64,000 bases of DNA. Source: Azospirillum brasilense. GTDB taxonomy: Bacteria > Pseudomonadota > Alphaproteobacteria > Azospirillales > Azospirillaceae. The number at the start of each line of letters is the position of its first letter. The stretch's first letter is position 1. The DNA lies in the NCBI RefSeq assembly GCF_001315015.1, contig NZ_CP012914.1:2751001-2815000 (forward strand). Reading direction: 5' to 3'. The notes beneath the pieces are model-generated. The model worked only from the letters and a program-made list of their open reading frames with translations, did no database searches and was not told the origin of the DNA. Positions 49,240-57,011 of the stretch are shown here, piece after piece. Position numbers and translations under genes: made by a program.

Positions 49240-49787
49240 CAGCCGCCCCCGCCCATCGTGCCACCCGTCGCACCCGGCGCGGCGCGGGTCAGGCCGCGCG
49301 CCTTGTCCAGCGATTCCATGCAAAGCTGCTCGTTGCCGTCCTTCGCGGCGGAGCGCGCCGCGGTCACCAGCGATTCGATCTGGGCGTTGCGCGCCGCCTG
49401 CCCCATCGACCCGCTCTCCATCGAGGAACCGCTGTTCGGCGCGGCGTCGGGCCGCACCGCCGGAGCGGTCGGCATGGGAGCGCCGGTGCGCGGCGGCTCG
49501 ATCACCGCCTGGTCGCCCGAGGCCGGCGGCGCCACCACCCCGCCCGAGCGGGCCAGCTGGTCCGGCGTCGTGCCGGAACTGCCGCTCGGCAAAGACCCAT
49601 CCCCCGCGGTGGAGCCGGAGCTGCCCGGCGGCGTCGCGACCGGCGGCGGGCTGGCCGACAGGTTGTTCTCGGCGGCGAAGCGGTCGACCAGCGCGGCGCA
49701 GCTGCCCTGCGCCAGGGCGGGACCGGCGCCGCACAGCACGAGGCCGGCGGCGAGCAAAAGGCCCTGTGGGATCGGATGTCGTGCCAT
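49239..49787 (-). CDS. Exported protein of unknown function
   Basis: 182 aa from the ATG at 49787, with a signal peptide ending AGPALAQ. The mature part is Ser/Gly/Pro-rich and probably disordered (PPGSSGSTAGDGSLPSGSSG), followed by a helical C-terminus with ARNAQIESLVTAARSAAKDG and NEQLCMESLDKARGL. Two cysteines (CAALVDRFAAE and QLCMESL) could pair. Gene overlaps the downstream small protein. Not recognised. Confidence 0.6.
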   Translation of the reverse strand: MARHPIPQGLLLAAGLVLCGAGPALAQGSCAALVDRFAAENNLSASPPPVATPPGSSGSTAGDGSLPSGSSGTTPDQLARSGGVVAPPASGDQAVIEPPRTGAPMPTAPAVRPDAAPNSGSSMESGSMGQAARNAQIESLVTAARSAAKDGNEQLCMESLDKARGLTRAAPGATGGTMGGGG

Positions 49788-49953
49788 CGGTTGCCTCCCC
49801 ATCAGCAATACCACCCTCAACCGGTGTAGCGGCGCTCCGGTTCCGCCCGCCTTTGGCCGACTTTTTCCCGCCGTGGACACCGCCCGGTGGTGCCGTTTCG
49901 CCCGTTCCTCCTGTTGAAGGCGCGATGGACAACGGCGGGGGAGAGGGGGTGCG

Positions 49954-50730
49954 ATGGACGGCAACCGCGAAAGCCGGGGGCGCGAAGGCCGTGCGGATGT
50001 CTCGGCCGAGGCCGAGGCCTTCTATACGGAGAGTCTGAAGGTCCTGAAGGAGTCCGGCATACCCTTCCTGCTGGGCGGCACCTACGCGCTCAGCGCCTAC
50101 ACCGGCATCACCCGGCCGACCAAGGACATCGACATCTTCTGCCGGGGCGGCGACTTTCCGCGCATCCTCGCGCATTTCCAGGACCGCGGCTTCGGCACGG
50201 AGATCGAGGACGAGCGCTGGATCGGCAAGGTCCTGCACGGCGACCTGTTCTTCGACGTGATCTTCAACTCCGCCGCCGCCATCAACCCGGTCAACGACCG
50301 CTGGTTCGAGGAGGATCACCGCGCGCTGGTCTGCGGCGCCGACGTGCAGCTCATCCCGCCGACGGAAATGGTCTTCTCCAAGGCATTCGTGCAGATGCGG
50401 CACAAGTACGACGGCCCCGACGTCGCCCACATGATCCTGAAGCAGCACGCCCACATCGACTGGAAACGGCTGCTCGGCCACATGGAGCAGTATTGGGAGG
50501 TGCTGCTGATGCACGTCCTGAACTTCCGCTTCATCTACCCGACGGAGCGCGACCACATCCCCGCCTGGCTGTTGCAGGAGCTTCTGGACCGGCTGAACGA
50601 GCGCGCGAAGCTGCCGGTGCCGCAGACCCGCATCTGCCGGGGGCGGCTGTTCTCGCGCGAGGATTATCGGATCGACGTCACGGACTGGGGGTTCGCCGAC
50701 GTCGTCGGCGAGGAAACGAAGCATGGTTGA
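49954..50730 (+). CDS. Nucleotidyltransferase-fold protein
   Basis: 258 aa. The NTase signature is LLGGTYALSAYTGITRPTKD, with the metal-binding DIDIF directly after (GG..., DxD spacing). The C-terminal half (about 120-258) holds HMILKQHAHIDWKRLLGHM and FRFIYPTERDHIPAWLLQEL, typical of the AbiEii/MNT-like superfamily (DUF6036-type) but not a named enzyme. It ends with an 8-nt overlap into the phosphoesterase gene, indicating a functional pair. Confidence 0.7.
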   Translation: MDGNRESRGREGRADVSAEAEAFYTESLKVLKESGIPFLLGGTYALSAYTGITRPTKDIDIFCRGGDFPRILAHFQDRGFGTEIEDERWIGKVLHGDLFFDVIFNSAAAINPVNDRWFEEDHRALVCGADVQLIPPTEMVFSKAFVQMRHKYDGPDVAHMILKQHAHIDWKRLLGHMEQYWEVLLMHVLNFRFIYPTERDHIPAWLLQELLDRLNERAKLPVPQTRICRGRLFSREDYRIDVTDWGFADVVGEETKHG

Positions 50731-51454
50731 ACACATTCGGGCTGAAGGAACCATCAAGGTCGCCGCCATCGGCGACATCCATGTGGGGGAAACCTCCACC
50801 CATCCCTACCGCGAGCTGTTCCAGGAGATTGCCGACCGGGCGGACGTCCTGGCGCTGGCCGGCGACCTGACCAACCACGGCAAGCCGCGCGAGGCCGAAG
50901 TGCTGGCCGAGGACCTGCGCGCCATCGGCATCCCGGTGGTCGCCGTGCTGGGCAACCACGACCACGAATGCGGCCATGTCGAGGAGCTTCAGCGCATCCT
51001 GGAGCAGGCGGGCGTCCGCTTCCTCGACGGCAACCCGGTGGAGATCCGCGGCGTCGGCTTCGCCGGGGTAAAGGGCTTCGGCGGCGGCTTCGAGAACCGC
51101 ATGCTCGACGCCTTCGGCGAACCGGCGATCAAGCAGTTCGTGCAGGAGTCGCTGAACGAGGCGATGCGGCTGGAAAGCGCGCTGCGCCAGCTGGAGACCG
51201 AGCGGACGATGGTCGTCCTGCACTACGCCCCGATCGCCGAGACGGTGCGCGGCGAGCCGACGGAGATCTATCCTTTCCTCGGCTCCTCGCGTCTGGCGGA
51301 GACCATCGACCGCTTTCACGTCCAGGCGGTCGTCCACGGCCACGCCCACCACGGCAGCTACGCCGGCAAGACCCTGCGCGGCACGCCGGTCTACAACGTC
51401 GCCCAGACCATCGAGAAGGAGTCGGGGAGGCCCTACGCGCTGATCGAGCTGTAG
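50723..51454 (+). CDS. Calcineurin-like metallophosphoesterase
   Basis: 243 aa. Dinuclear metal motifs in order: GDIHVGE, LAGDLTNHG, GNHDHECGH, and VVHGHAHHGSYAGK at the C-terminus, together the five-block pattern of Icc/YfcE-type phosphoesterases. It should hydrolyse a phosphomonoester or phosphodiester, perhaps a product of the adjacent nucleotidyltransferase. Overlaps that gene by 8 nt. Confidence 0.85.
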   Translation: MVEHIRAEGTIKVAAIGDIHVGETSTHPYRELFQEIADRADVLALAGDLTNHGKPREAEVLAEDLRAIGIPVVAVLGNHDHECGHVEELQRILEQAGVRFLDGNPVEIRGVGFAGVKGFGGGFENRMLDAFGEPAIKQFVQESLNEAMRLESALRQLETERTMVVLHYAPIAETVRGEPTEIYPFLGSSRLAETIDRFHVQAVVHGHAHHGSYAGKTLRGTPVYNVAQTIEKESGRPYALIEL

Positions 51455-51583
51455 GCGACGGCTTCGATTGCCCCCACACCCCCGCCATGCGACCGCCGCA
51501 CTACCACCCCGGCGGGGTTCCGGATAGGGTGCGGGCACAATGCCCCATTCTGCGCCCCACCCTGCCCTTTCTAAGCTCCCGTC

Positions 51584-52495
51584 ATGCTGACCGCCAACCT
51601 CGCCGCCCTGGGGGCCGCGCTCTGCTGGGCGGCCAGCGGGCTGATCGCCATCGGCCCGGTGCGGGCCATCGGCTCGGTCGCCTTCAACCGCCTGCGCATG
51701 AGCATCGTCTTCGTCGGCACGGCGCTGGCCGCGACTCTGCTCGGCGGCTGGCAGACGCTCGACCTGCAAGGCGCGGCGATCCTGGCGCTGTCCGGCGCGG
51801 TCGGCATCGTGATGGGCGACACCGCGCTGTTTTGGGCGCTGGGGCGCATCGGGCCGCGCCGCAACTCGGTCATCTACGCCACCAACGCGCCGATCACCGC
51901 GCTCCTTGCCTGGGCCGTGCTGGGAGAGGCTCTGGGACCATGGACGGCGGTCGGCATCGCGCTGGTCACCGCCGGGGTGATGCTGGCGATCTTCTTCCGC
52001 GCCAGCCCGGTCCCGAACGGCACGGGCACCGTTCCCCATGACTGGGAGTCGGTGCGGGGGCGCCTGCTGATTGGCGTCGGCGCCTGCCTGATCGCCGCCG
52101 TCTGCCAGGCCGCCGGCTCGGTCATCGCCCGGCCGGTGATGGCGGCGGGCGCCGACCCCATCGCGGCGGCGGCGGTGCGCGTCGGCATGTCGGGGCTGCT
52201 TCTCTTCGCGGGCGGGCTGCTGCCCGGCCAGCGCTTCGGCTTCGGCCCCGGCCTGACGCCGCGCATTTTCGCCCAGGTGGTGGTGAACGGCTTCATCGGG
52301 CTGGGGCTGGGGATGACGCTGCTGCTGATCGGGCTGGCCCACGGCAATGCCGGCGTGGTCGCCACCCTGTCGGCCACCAGCCCGGTGCTGATCCTGCCGA
52401 TGCTGTGGGTCTGGACCCGCCAACGTCCGGGGGCCGGAGCCTGGGCGGGCGCCATCGTGGCGGTGCTGGGCGTGGCGCTGATCGTCAACCGCTGA
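51584..52495 (+). CDS. EamA/DMT family transporter
   Basis: 303 aa, ten predicted membrane helices in two EamA repeats (ALGAALCWAASGLIAIGPVR, GRIGPRRNSVIYATNAPITA, VVATLSATSPVLILPMLWVW). Substrate unknown. It lies upstream of a MarR-type regulator with a 120-nt gap, which may or may not control it. Confidence 0.85.
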   Translation: MLTANLAALGAALCWAASGLIAIGPVRAIGSVAFNRLRMSIVFVGTALAATLLGGWQTLDLQGAAILALSGAVGIVMGDTALFWALGRIGPRRNSVIYATNAPITALLAWAVLGEALGPWTAVGIALVTAGVMLAIFFRASPVPNGTGTVPHDWESVRGRLLIGVGACLIAAVCQAAGSVIARPVMAAGADPIAAAAVRVGMSGLLLFAGGLLPGQRFGFGPGLTPRIFAQVVVNGFIGLGLGMTLLLIGLAHGNAGVVATLSATSPVLILPMLWVWTRQRPGAGAWAGAIVAVLGVALIVNR

Positions 52496-52618
52496 GGCAA
52501 TCCGGCAAATTCCCGGCGGCTGAAAAATTTTATCTGAAACGGTTGCGTCCGCCAATTTCCGGGGCAGGATGGAGAAACCGTCTCCCGGTTCCCGCATTCC
52601 GATAAGGCGCGACACCCC

Positions 52619-53146
52619 ATGGCCTCCCCTCGCCGCAAGCGTTCCGGCGCCGATCCCGCCGCGCCGGTGCTGCATCTGACGCGCTTCCTGCCCTACCGCC
52701 TGTCGGTGCTGTCCAACACGGTCAGCCACACGGTGGCGAAGCTGTACGAGAAGCGCTTCGGCATCACCATCCCGGAATGGCGGGTCATCGCCGTGCTGGG
52801 CGGCGGCGAGACGCTGAGCGCGGGGGAGATCGCCCAGCGCACCGCCATGGACAAGGTGCAGGTCAGCCGGGCGATCAGCCGGATGCTCGATTCGGGCCTG
52901 ATCCTGCGCGAATCGGGCGCCACCGACCGCCGCAAGGCGCAGCTGACCCTGACGCCGAAGGCGCTGGCGATCTACACGGAGATCGTCCCCCTCGCGCTGG
53001 CCTACGAGCGGGAGCTGACCGGCGCGCTCACGGAGGAGGAGATGGGCCAGCTCGACGGCCTGCTGGCCAAGCTCCAGGCCCAGGCCGACGCGCTGGCCGC
53101 CCGTCCCACTCCGCTGCCCGCCCCGCACCCCCCGGACGCGGGCTGA
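52619..53146 (+). CDS. MarR family transcriptional regulator
   Basis: 175 aa. Winged helix with FGITIPEWRVIAVLGGGETL, SAGEIAQRTAMDKVQVSRAI and LILRESGATDRRKAQLTLTP, the full MarR DNA-binding signature including the DxR wing. It binds promoters as a dimer and is released by phenolic or other ligands. Possible targets are the EamA exporter upstream or the convergent dpp operon; no operator could be confirmed. Confidence 0.92.
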   Translation: MASPRRKRSGADPAAPVLHLTRFLPYRLSVLSNTVSHTVAKLYEKRFGITIPEWRVIAVLGGGETLSAGEIAQRTAMDKVQVSRAISRMLDSGLILRESGATDRRKAQLTLTPKALAIYTEIVPLALAYERELTGALTEEEMGQLDGLLAKLQAQADALAARPTPLPAPHPPDAG

Positions 53147-53150
53147 CCGC

Positions 53151-53927
53151 TCAGGCAAAGTCCTTGAAGCTGTCCGCCGCCGCGCGGTCGTAGCCCTGGC
53201 TGGCGCGCAAGAGCTGGCGCGTGTAGTCCTCCCGCGCCGCCCCCCGACGCAGGGCCTCCACGTCCATCTCCTCGACGATGCGGCCACGGTTCATCACGGC
53301 CAGCCGGTCGCACATGGTGGCGACCACCGCCAGATTGTGGCTGACCAGCACGTAGGTCAGCGCGTGCTCCGCCCGCAGCCGCTTCAGCAGGTTGAGGATT
53401 TCCGCCTGCACCGACACATCGAGCGCCGAGGTCGGCTCGTCCAGCAGCAGCACGCGCGGCTCCAGCACCAGCGCGCGGGCGATGGCGACGCGCTGGCGCT
53501 GCCCGCCGGAGAGCTGGTGCGGGTAGCGGAAGCGGAACTGCGGCCCCAGCCCGACGTCGCGCAGCACCCGGTCGATCCGCGCGTCGGCGTCGCGCAAGCC
53601 ATGGATGGCGATGGGCTCGGCCAGAATGCGGTCGATGGTGTGGCGGGGGTGCAGCGAGCCGTAGGGGTCCTGGAAGACCATCTGGCAGGACTTGAAAAAG
53701 CCCTTCTCGCGGCGCCGGCTTTGCACCGCACCGGCCACGGCGATGGACCCGGTCCAATCGTGGTTCAGCCCGACGACGGCGCGCAGCACCGTGGACTTGC
53801 CCGAGCCCGATTCGCCGACCAGCCCGAAGCTCTCGCCCTCCCGCACGGCGAAGGACACCCCCTGCACGGCGGCCACGGCGTCGGCGCCATGGCCGAAGGT
53901 GACGCGCAGATCCTTGACGTCGATCAT
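53151..53927 (-). CDS. dppF: Peptide ABC transporter ATP-binding protein (DppF/OppF)
   Basis: 258 aa. Walker A GESGSGKST, signature LSGGQRQRVAIARAL, Walker B VLLLDEPTSALD, and H-loop SHNLAVV. The C-terminal extension is short and ends in QGYDRAAADSFKDFA. Second ATPase of the dipeptide-type importer. Its start overlaps the dppD stop by 4 nt. No zinc-site CxxxC as in E. coli DppD-type tails is present. Confidence 0.92.
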   Translation of the reverse strand: MIDVKDLRVTFGHGADAVAAVQGVSFAVREGESFGLVGESGSGKSTVLRAVVGLNHDWTGSIAVAGAVQSRRREKGFFKSCQMVFQDPYGSLHPRHTIDRILAEPIAIHGLRDADARIDRVLRDVGLGPQFRFRYPHQLSGGQRQRVAIARALVLEPRVLLLDEPTSALDVSVQAEILNLLKRLRAEHALTYVLVSHNLAVVATMCDRLAVMNRGRIVEEMDVEALRRGAAREDYTRQLLRASQGYDRAAADSFKDFA

Positions 53928-54922
53928 CGCCCGCCCTCCACCGGACCATGCCCCCTCTCCCCTCCGGGGAGAGGGTTAGGGTGAGGGGGTTGCGCTTTTC
54001 CCGAACCTTCCGGCGATGCCGACGCCCCCTCACCCCGACCCTCTCCCCCGGGGGGAGAGGGGGGGAAATCCTCCAGCCAGGACGGGTCGCGCGCCAGCAC
54101 CGGCAGCTCCGCCCGCGTGTCGTCCAGCCGCGGCAGGCTGTCGAGCAGGCCGCGGGTGTAGGGGTGCTTCGCCGCGTGCAGCTCCGACGCGCGGCAGGTT
54201 TCGACCACCCGCCCCGCGTACATGATGATGATGCGGTCGCAGAAGGACGCCACGAGGTTCAGGTCGTGGCTGATAAAGATCATCCCCATGCCGCGGCTGG
54301 AGCACAGCTCGTCCATGATCGCCAGCACCTGCATCTGCACCGTCACGTCGAGCGCCGAGGTCGGCTCGTCGGCGATCAGCAGGTCGGGGTTGGGGATCAG
54401 CATCATGGCGATCATGATGCGCTGGCCCATGCCGCCCGACACCTCGTGCGGGTAGAGGCCGTAGACCCGCTCCGGGTTGCGGATGCGCACCGCCTCCAGC
54501 ATCTCCAGCGCGCGCCGCTTCGCCTCCGCCTTGCCGGCGCTGGAATGGACGCGGTAGGCCTCGGCGATCTGGGCGCCGATGGTCATCACCGGGTTCAGCG
54601 AGAATTTCGGGTCCTGCATGACCATGGAGATGCGCCGCCCGCGGATGCCGCGCAGCCGATTCTCCGGCAGGGTCAGCAGATCCTCGCCCTGGAAGGACAG
54701 CGTGTCGGCGGTGACGATTCCGGGCGGCGGGACCAGCCGCAGGATGGCCCGCCCGGTCATCGACTTGCCGGAGCCGGACTCGCCGACGATGCCCAGCTTT
54801 TCCCGCCCGACGGTGAAGGAGACGCCGCGCACCGCCTGCGTCACGCCCGTCCGGGTGGGAAAGGAGATGCGGAGGTTCTCGACCTCCAGCAGAGGTGTCT
54901 CGCTCATTGGCGCTTGGGTCAT
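53924..54922 (-). CDS. dppD: Peptide ABC transporter ATP-binding protein (DppD) with repeat-derived tail
   Basis: 332 aa from the ATG at 54922 (overlapping the dppC stop, ATGA); the ATG at 54907 is an alternative. Walker A GESGSGKSMT, signature HEVSGGMGQRIMIAMML, Walker B LLIADEPTSALD. After residue about 285 (ARDPSWLEDF) the protein runs into a G-rich palindromic repeat read in frame: PPSPPGGEGRGEGASASPEG and PHPNPLPGGERGHGPVEGGR, which replaces the usual oligopeptide-ABC C-terminal zinc-binding segment. First ATPase of the operon. Confidence 0.9.
   Translation of the reverse strand: MTQAPMSETPLLEVENLRISFPTRTGVTQAVRGVSFTVGREKLGIVGESGSGKSMTGRAILRLVPPPGIVTADTLSFQGEDLLTLPENRLRGIRGRRISMVMQDPKFSLNPVMTIGAQIAEAYRVHSSAGKAEAKRRALEMLEAVRIRNPERVYGLYPHEVSGGMGQRIMIAMMLIPNPDLLIADEPTSALDVTVQMQVLAIMDELCSSRGMGMIFISHDLNLVASFCDRIIIMYAGRVVETCRASELHAAKHPYTRGLLDSLPRLDDTRAELPVLARDPSWLEDFPPSPPGGEGRGEGASASPEGSGKAQPPHPNPLPGGERGHGPVEGGR
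53950..54065. repeat. Palindromic repeat inside the dppD reading frame
   Basis: Two inverted copies, 53950-53992 (CCCCCTCTCCCCTCCGGGGA ...) and 54023-54065 (GACCCTCTCCCCCGGGGGGA ...). The read-through produces the PHPNPLPGGERG peptide often seen where such repeats enter coding DNA. It makes the last about 45 codons of dppD. Confidence 0.85.
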
Positions 54923-55830
54923 TGGCCTTTCGGGTCCAGAACGTCGCGCAGGCCGTCGCCCAGCAGGTTGAAGCCCAGGCTGACCACGAAGATGGCGATG
55001 CCGGGCATGGTGGCGACCCACCACTGCTCCAGCACATACTGGCGCCCGGTGGCGATCATCGCGCCCCATTCCGGGGCGGGCGGCTGCGCGCCGAGGCCGA
55101 GGAAGCCCAGCCCCGCCGCCGTCAGGATGATCCCCGCCATGTCCAGCGTCACCCGCACGATCAGCGAGGAGGAGCAGAGCGGCACGACATGGCCGAGGAT
55201 GATCCGCGGCGTCGAGGCGCCCTGGAGCCGCGCGGCGCTGATGAAGTCGCTCTTGCGGATGGTGATCGTCTCGGCCCGCGCGATGCGGGCGTAGGGCGGC
55301 CAGCTGGTGATCGCGATGGCGATGATGGCGTTCTCGATGCCCGGCCCCAGCGCCGAGACGAAGGCCAGCGCCAGGATCAGCTTGGGGAAGGCCAGGAAGA
55401 TGTCGGTGACGCGCATCAGCACCGCGTCCACCCAGCCGCCGAGATAGCCCGCCACCGTCCCGATCAGCAGCCCGGCCACCGGCGCCGTCACCGCGACCAG
55501 CGCCACGATCATCAGCGTCAGGCGGGAGCCGTAGAGGATGCGCGACAGGATGTCCCGGCCGAAGGCGTCGGTGCCCAGCCAGTGCGCCGCGCTGGGCGGC
55601 AGCAGACGCTGCGACAGGTCCTGCATGTAGGGGTCATAGGGCGCGAGCAGCGGGGCCAGCGCCGCCATCAGCACCAGCAGCAGCACGATGCCCAGCCCGA
55701 TCATGGCCAGCCGGTTGCGCGTGAAGGCCAGCCAGCCCAGATAGACCCGGCCCAGCCGTGCCTGCCCGCGGGACTGCGGAGTCTCCGCCGTCAGCCACGC
55801 CCGCAGCCCGTTTTCCGTTACGTGCATCAT
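54919..55830 (-). CDS. dppC: Peptide ABC transporter permease (DppC/OppC)
   Basis: 303 aa, ATG at 55830 overlapping the dppB stop. Six membrane helices with an N-terminal OppC_N segment (LGWLAFTRNRLAMIGLGIVL) and the binding-protein-dependent permease motif RIARAETITIRKSDFISAAR. LAPYDPYMQDLSQRLLPPSA and HWLGTDAFGRDILSRILYG are typical of DppC. Operon dppABCDF. Confidence 0.95.
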   Translation of the reverse strand: MMHVTENGLRAWLTAETPQSRGQARLGRVYLGWLAFTRNRLAMIGLGIVLLLVLMAALAPLLAPYDPYMQDLSQRLLPPSAAHWLGTDAFGRDILSRILYGSRLTLMIVALVAVTAPVAGLLIGTVAGYLGGWVDAVLMRVTDIFLAFPKLILALAFVSALGPGIENAIIAIAITSWPPYARIARAETITIRKSDFISAARLQGASTPRIILGHVVPLCSSSLIVRVTLDMAGIILTAAGLGFLGLGAQPPAPEWGAMIATGRQYVLEQWWVATMPGIAIFVVSLGFNLLGDGLRDVLDPKGQ

Positions 55831-56873
55831 CGAGCCCTCGGATCGAGGAGGCGGTACAGCAGGTCGGACAGCAGGTTCAGGCCGATGAAGACCGCCCCCA
55901 CCACCAGCGTGCCGCCCAGCACCGCGTTCATGTCCGCCGACAGCAGCGAGTTGGTGATGTAGAGCCCCAGCCCCGGCCAGGCGAACACCGTCTCCGTCAG
56001 CACCGACCCCTCCAGCAGCGAGGCGTAGGACAGCGCCACCACGGTCGTCAGCGGCACCGCGATGTTGCCCAGCGCGTGGCGCCAGATCACCCGCGCTTCC
56101 GACATGCCCTTGACGCGGGCCGTCGTGATGTATTCCTGGCGGAGCTGGTCCAGCATGAAGCTGCGCGTCATGCGCGCGATGTAGGCCACGCTGTAGAGGC
56201 CGAGGATTCCCGCCGGCAGCACCAGATGGTGCAGCGCGCTCCAGAACACGTCGCTCTCGCCGGCCAGCAGGGCGTCCACCGTGATGACCCCGGTCACCGG
56301 ATCGACCAGCCCCTCGTAGAAGACGTCCACCCGCCCCGGCCCCGGCGCCCAGTCGAGCCGCGCGTAGAAGACCAGCAGCGCCATCAGCCCCAGCCAGAAG
56401 ATCGGGATGGAATGGCCGATCAGCCCGATCACCCGGATCAGATGGTCCGGCCAGCGCCCGCGATGGACGGCGGCCATCACCCCCGCCGGGATGCCCAGCA
56501 GCACACCGACGACCAGCGCGGCGGTAGCCAGCTCCAGCGTCGCCGGGAAAACGCGCAGGATGTCCTCCAGCACCGGGCGGGAGGTCAGCACCGAGGTGCC
56601 GAAATCGCCCTGAAGCACGTCGCCGACGTAGCGCAGGAACTGCTGCCACAGCGGCAGGTCCAGCCCCAGCTCCTGGCGGACGCGGGCGTAGGTGTCGGCG
56701 GACACGCGGTCGCCGACCACGGCGATCACCGGGTCGATGGGCACCACGCGCCCGATCAGGAAGGTGACGAGCAGGAGGCCGAGGACGGTCAGCGCCACCG
56801 AGACGAGCAGCCCCGCCCCGCGAATCGCATGGCGCCGCCCCGGCATCCCCCATCGTTTCAAGATAGCGGCCAA
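55827..56873 (-). CDS. dppB: Peptide ABC transporter permease (DppB/OppB)
   Basis: 348 aa, TTG start at 56873 by frame; an ATG at 56846 is the alternative. Typical DppB: VSADTYARVRQELGLDLPLW, RPVLEDILRVFPATLELATA, and EAA motif RQEYITTARVKGMSEARV. Six membrane helices. Separated from dppA by a 140-nt gap holding a palindromic repeat. Confidence 0.93.
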   Translation of the reverse strand: MAAILKRWGMPGRRHAIRGAGLLVSVALTVLGLLLVTFLIGRVVPIDPVIAVVGDRVSADTYARVRQELGLDLPLWQQFLRYVGDVLQGDFGTSVLTSRPVLEDILRVFPATLELATAALVVGVLLGIPAGVMAAVHRGRWPDHLIRVIGLIGHSIPIFWLGLMALLVFYARLDWAPGPGRVDVFYEGLVDPVTGVITVDALLAGESDVFWSALHHLVLPAGILGLYSVAYIARMTRSFMLDQLRQEYITTARVKGMSEARVIWRHALGNIAVPLTTVVALSYASLLEGSVLTETVFAWPGLGLYITNSLLSADMNAVLGGTLVVGAVFIGLNLLSDLLYRLLDPRAR

Positions 56874-56899
56874 GTTTCACCCGAATTTGAAAGCAAAAA

Positions 56900-56982
56900 C
56901 CCTCTCCCCGCTTTCGGCGGACCAAAGGTCCGCCTGTCGCGTCAGCGCAAACTTCGTTTGCGCGTGAGCGGAGGGGAGAGGG
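56900..56982. repeat. Nested palindromic repeat between dppA and dppB
   Basis: Outer arms CCCTCTCCCC (56900-56909) and GGGGAGAGGG (56973-56982) enclose hairpins GGCGGACC/GGTCCGCC (56916-56934) and GCGCAAAC/GTTTGCGC (about 56945-56963). This cruciform-like structure lies between binding protein and permease, as with dctP/dctQ. Confidence 0.8.
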
Positions 56983-57011
56983 GATGAAGTGCGGGAAGAT
57001 AAAAAGCCCCC

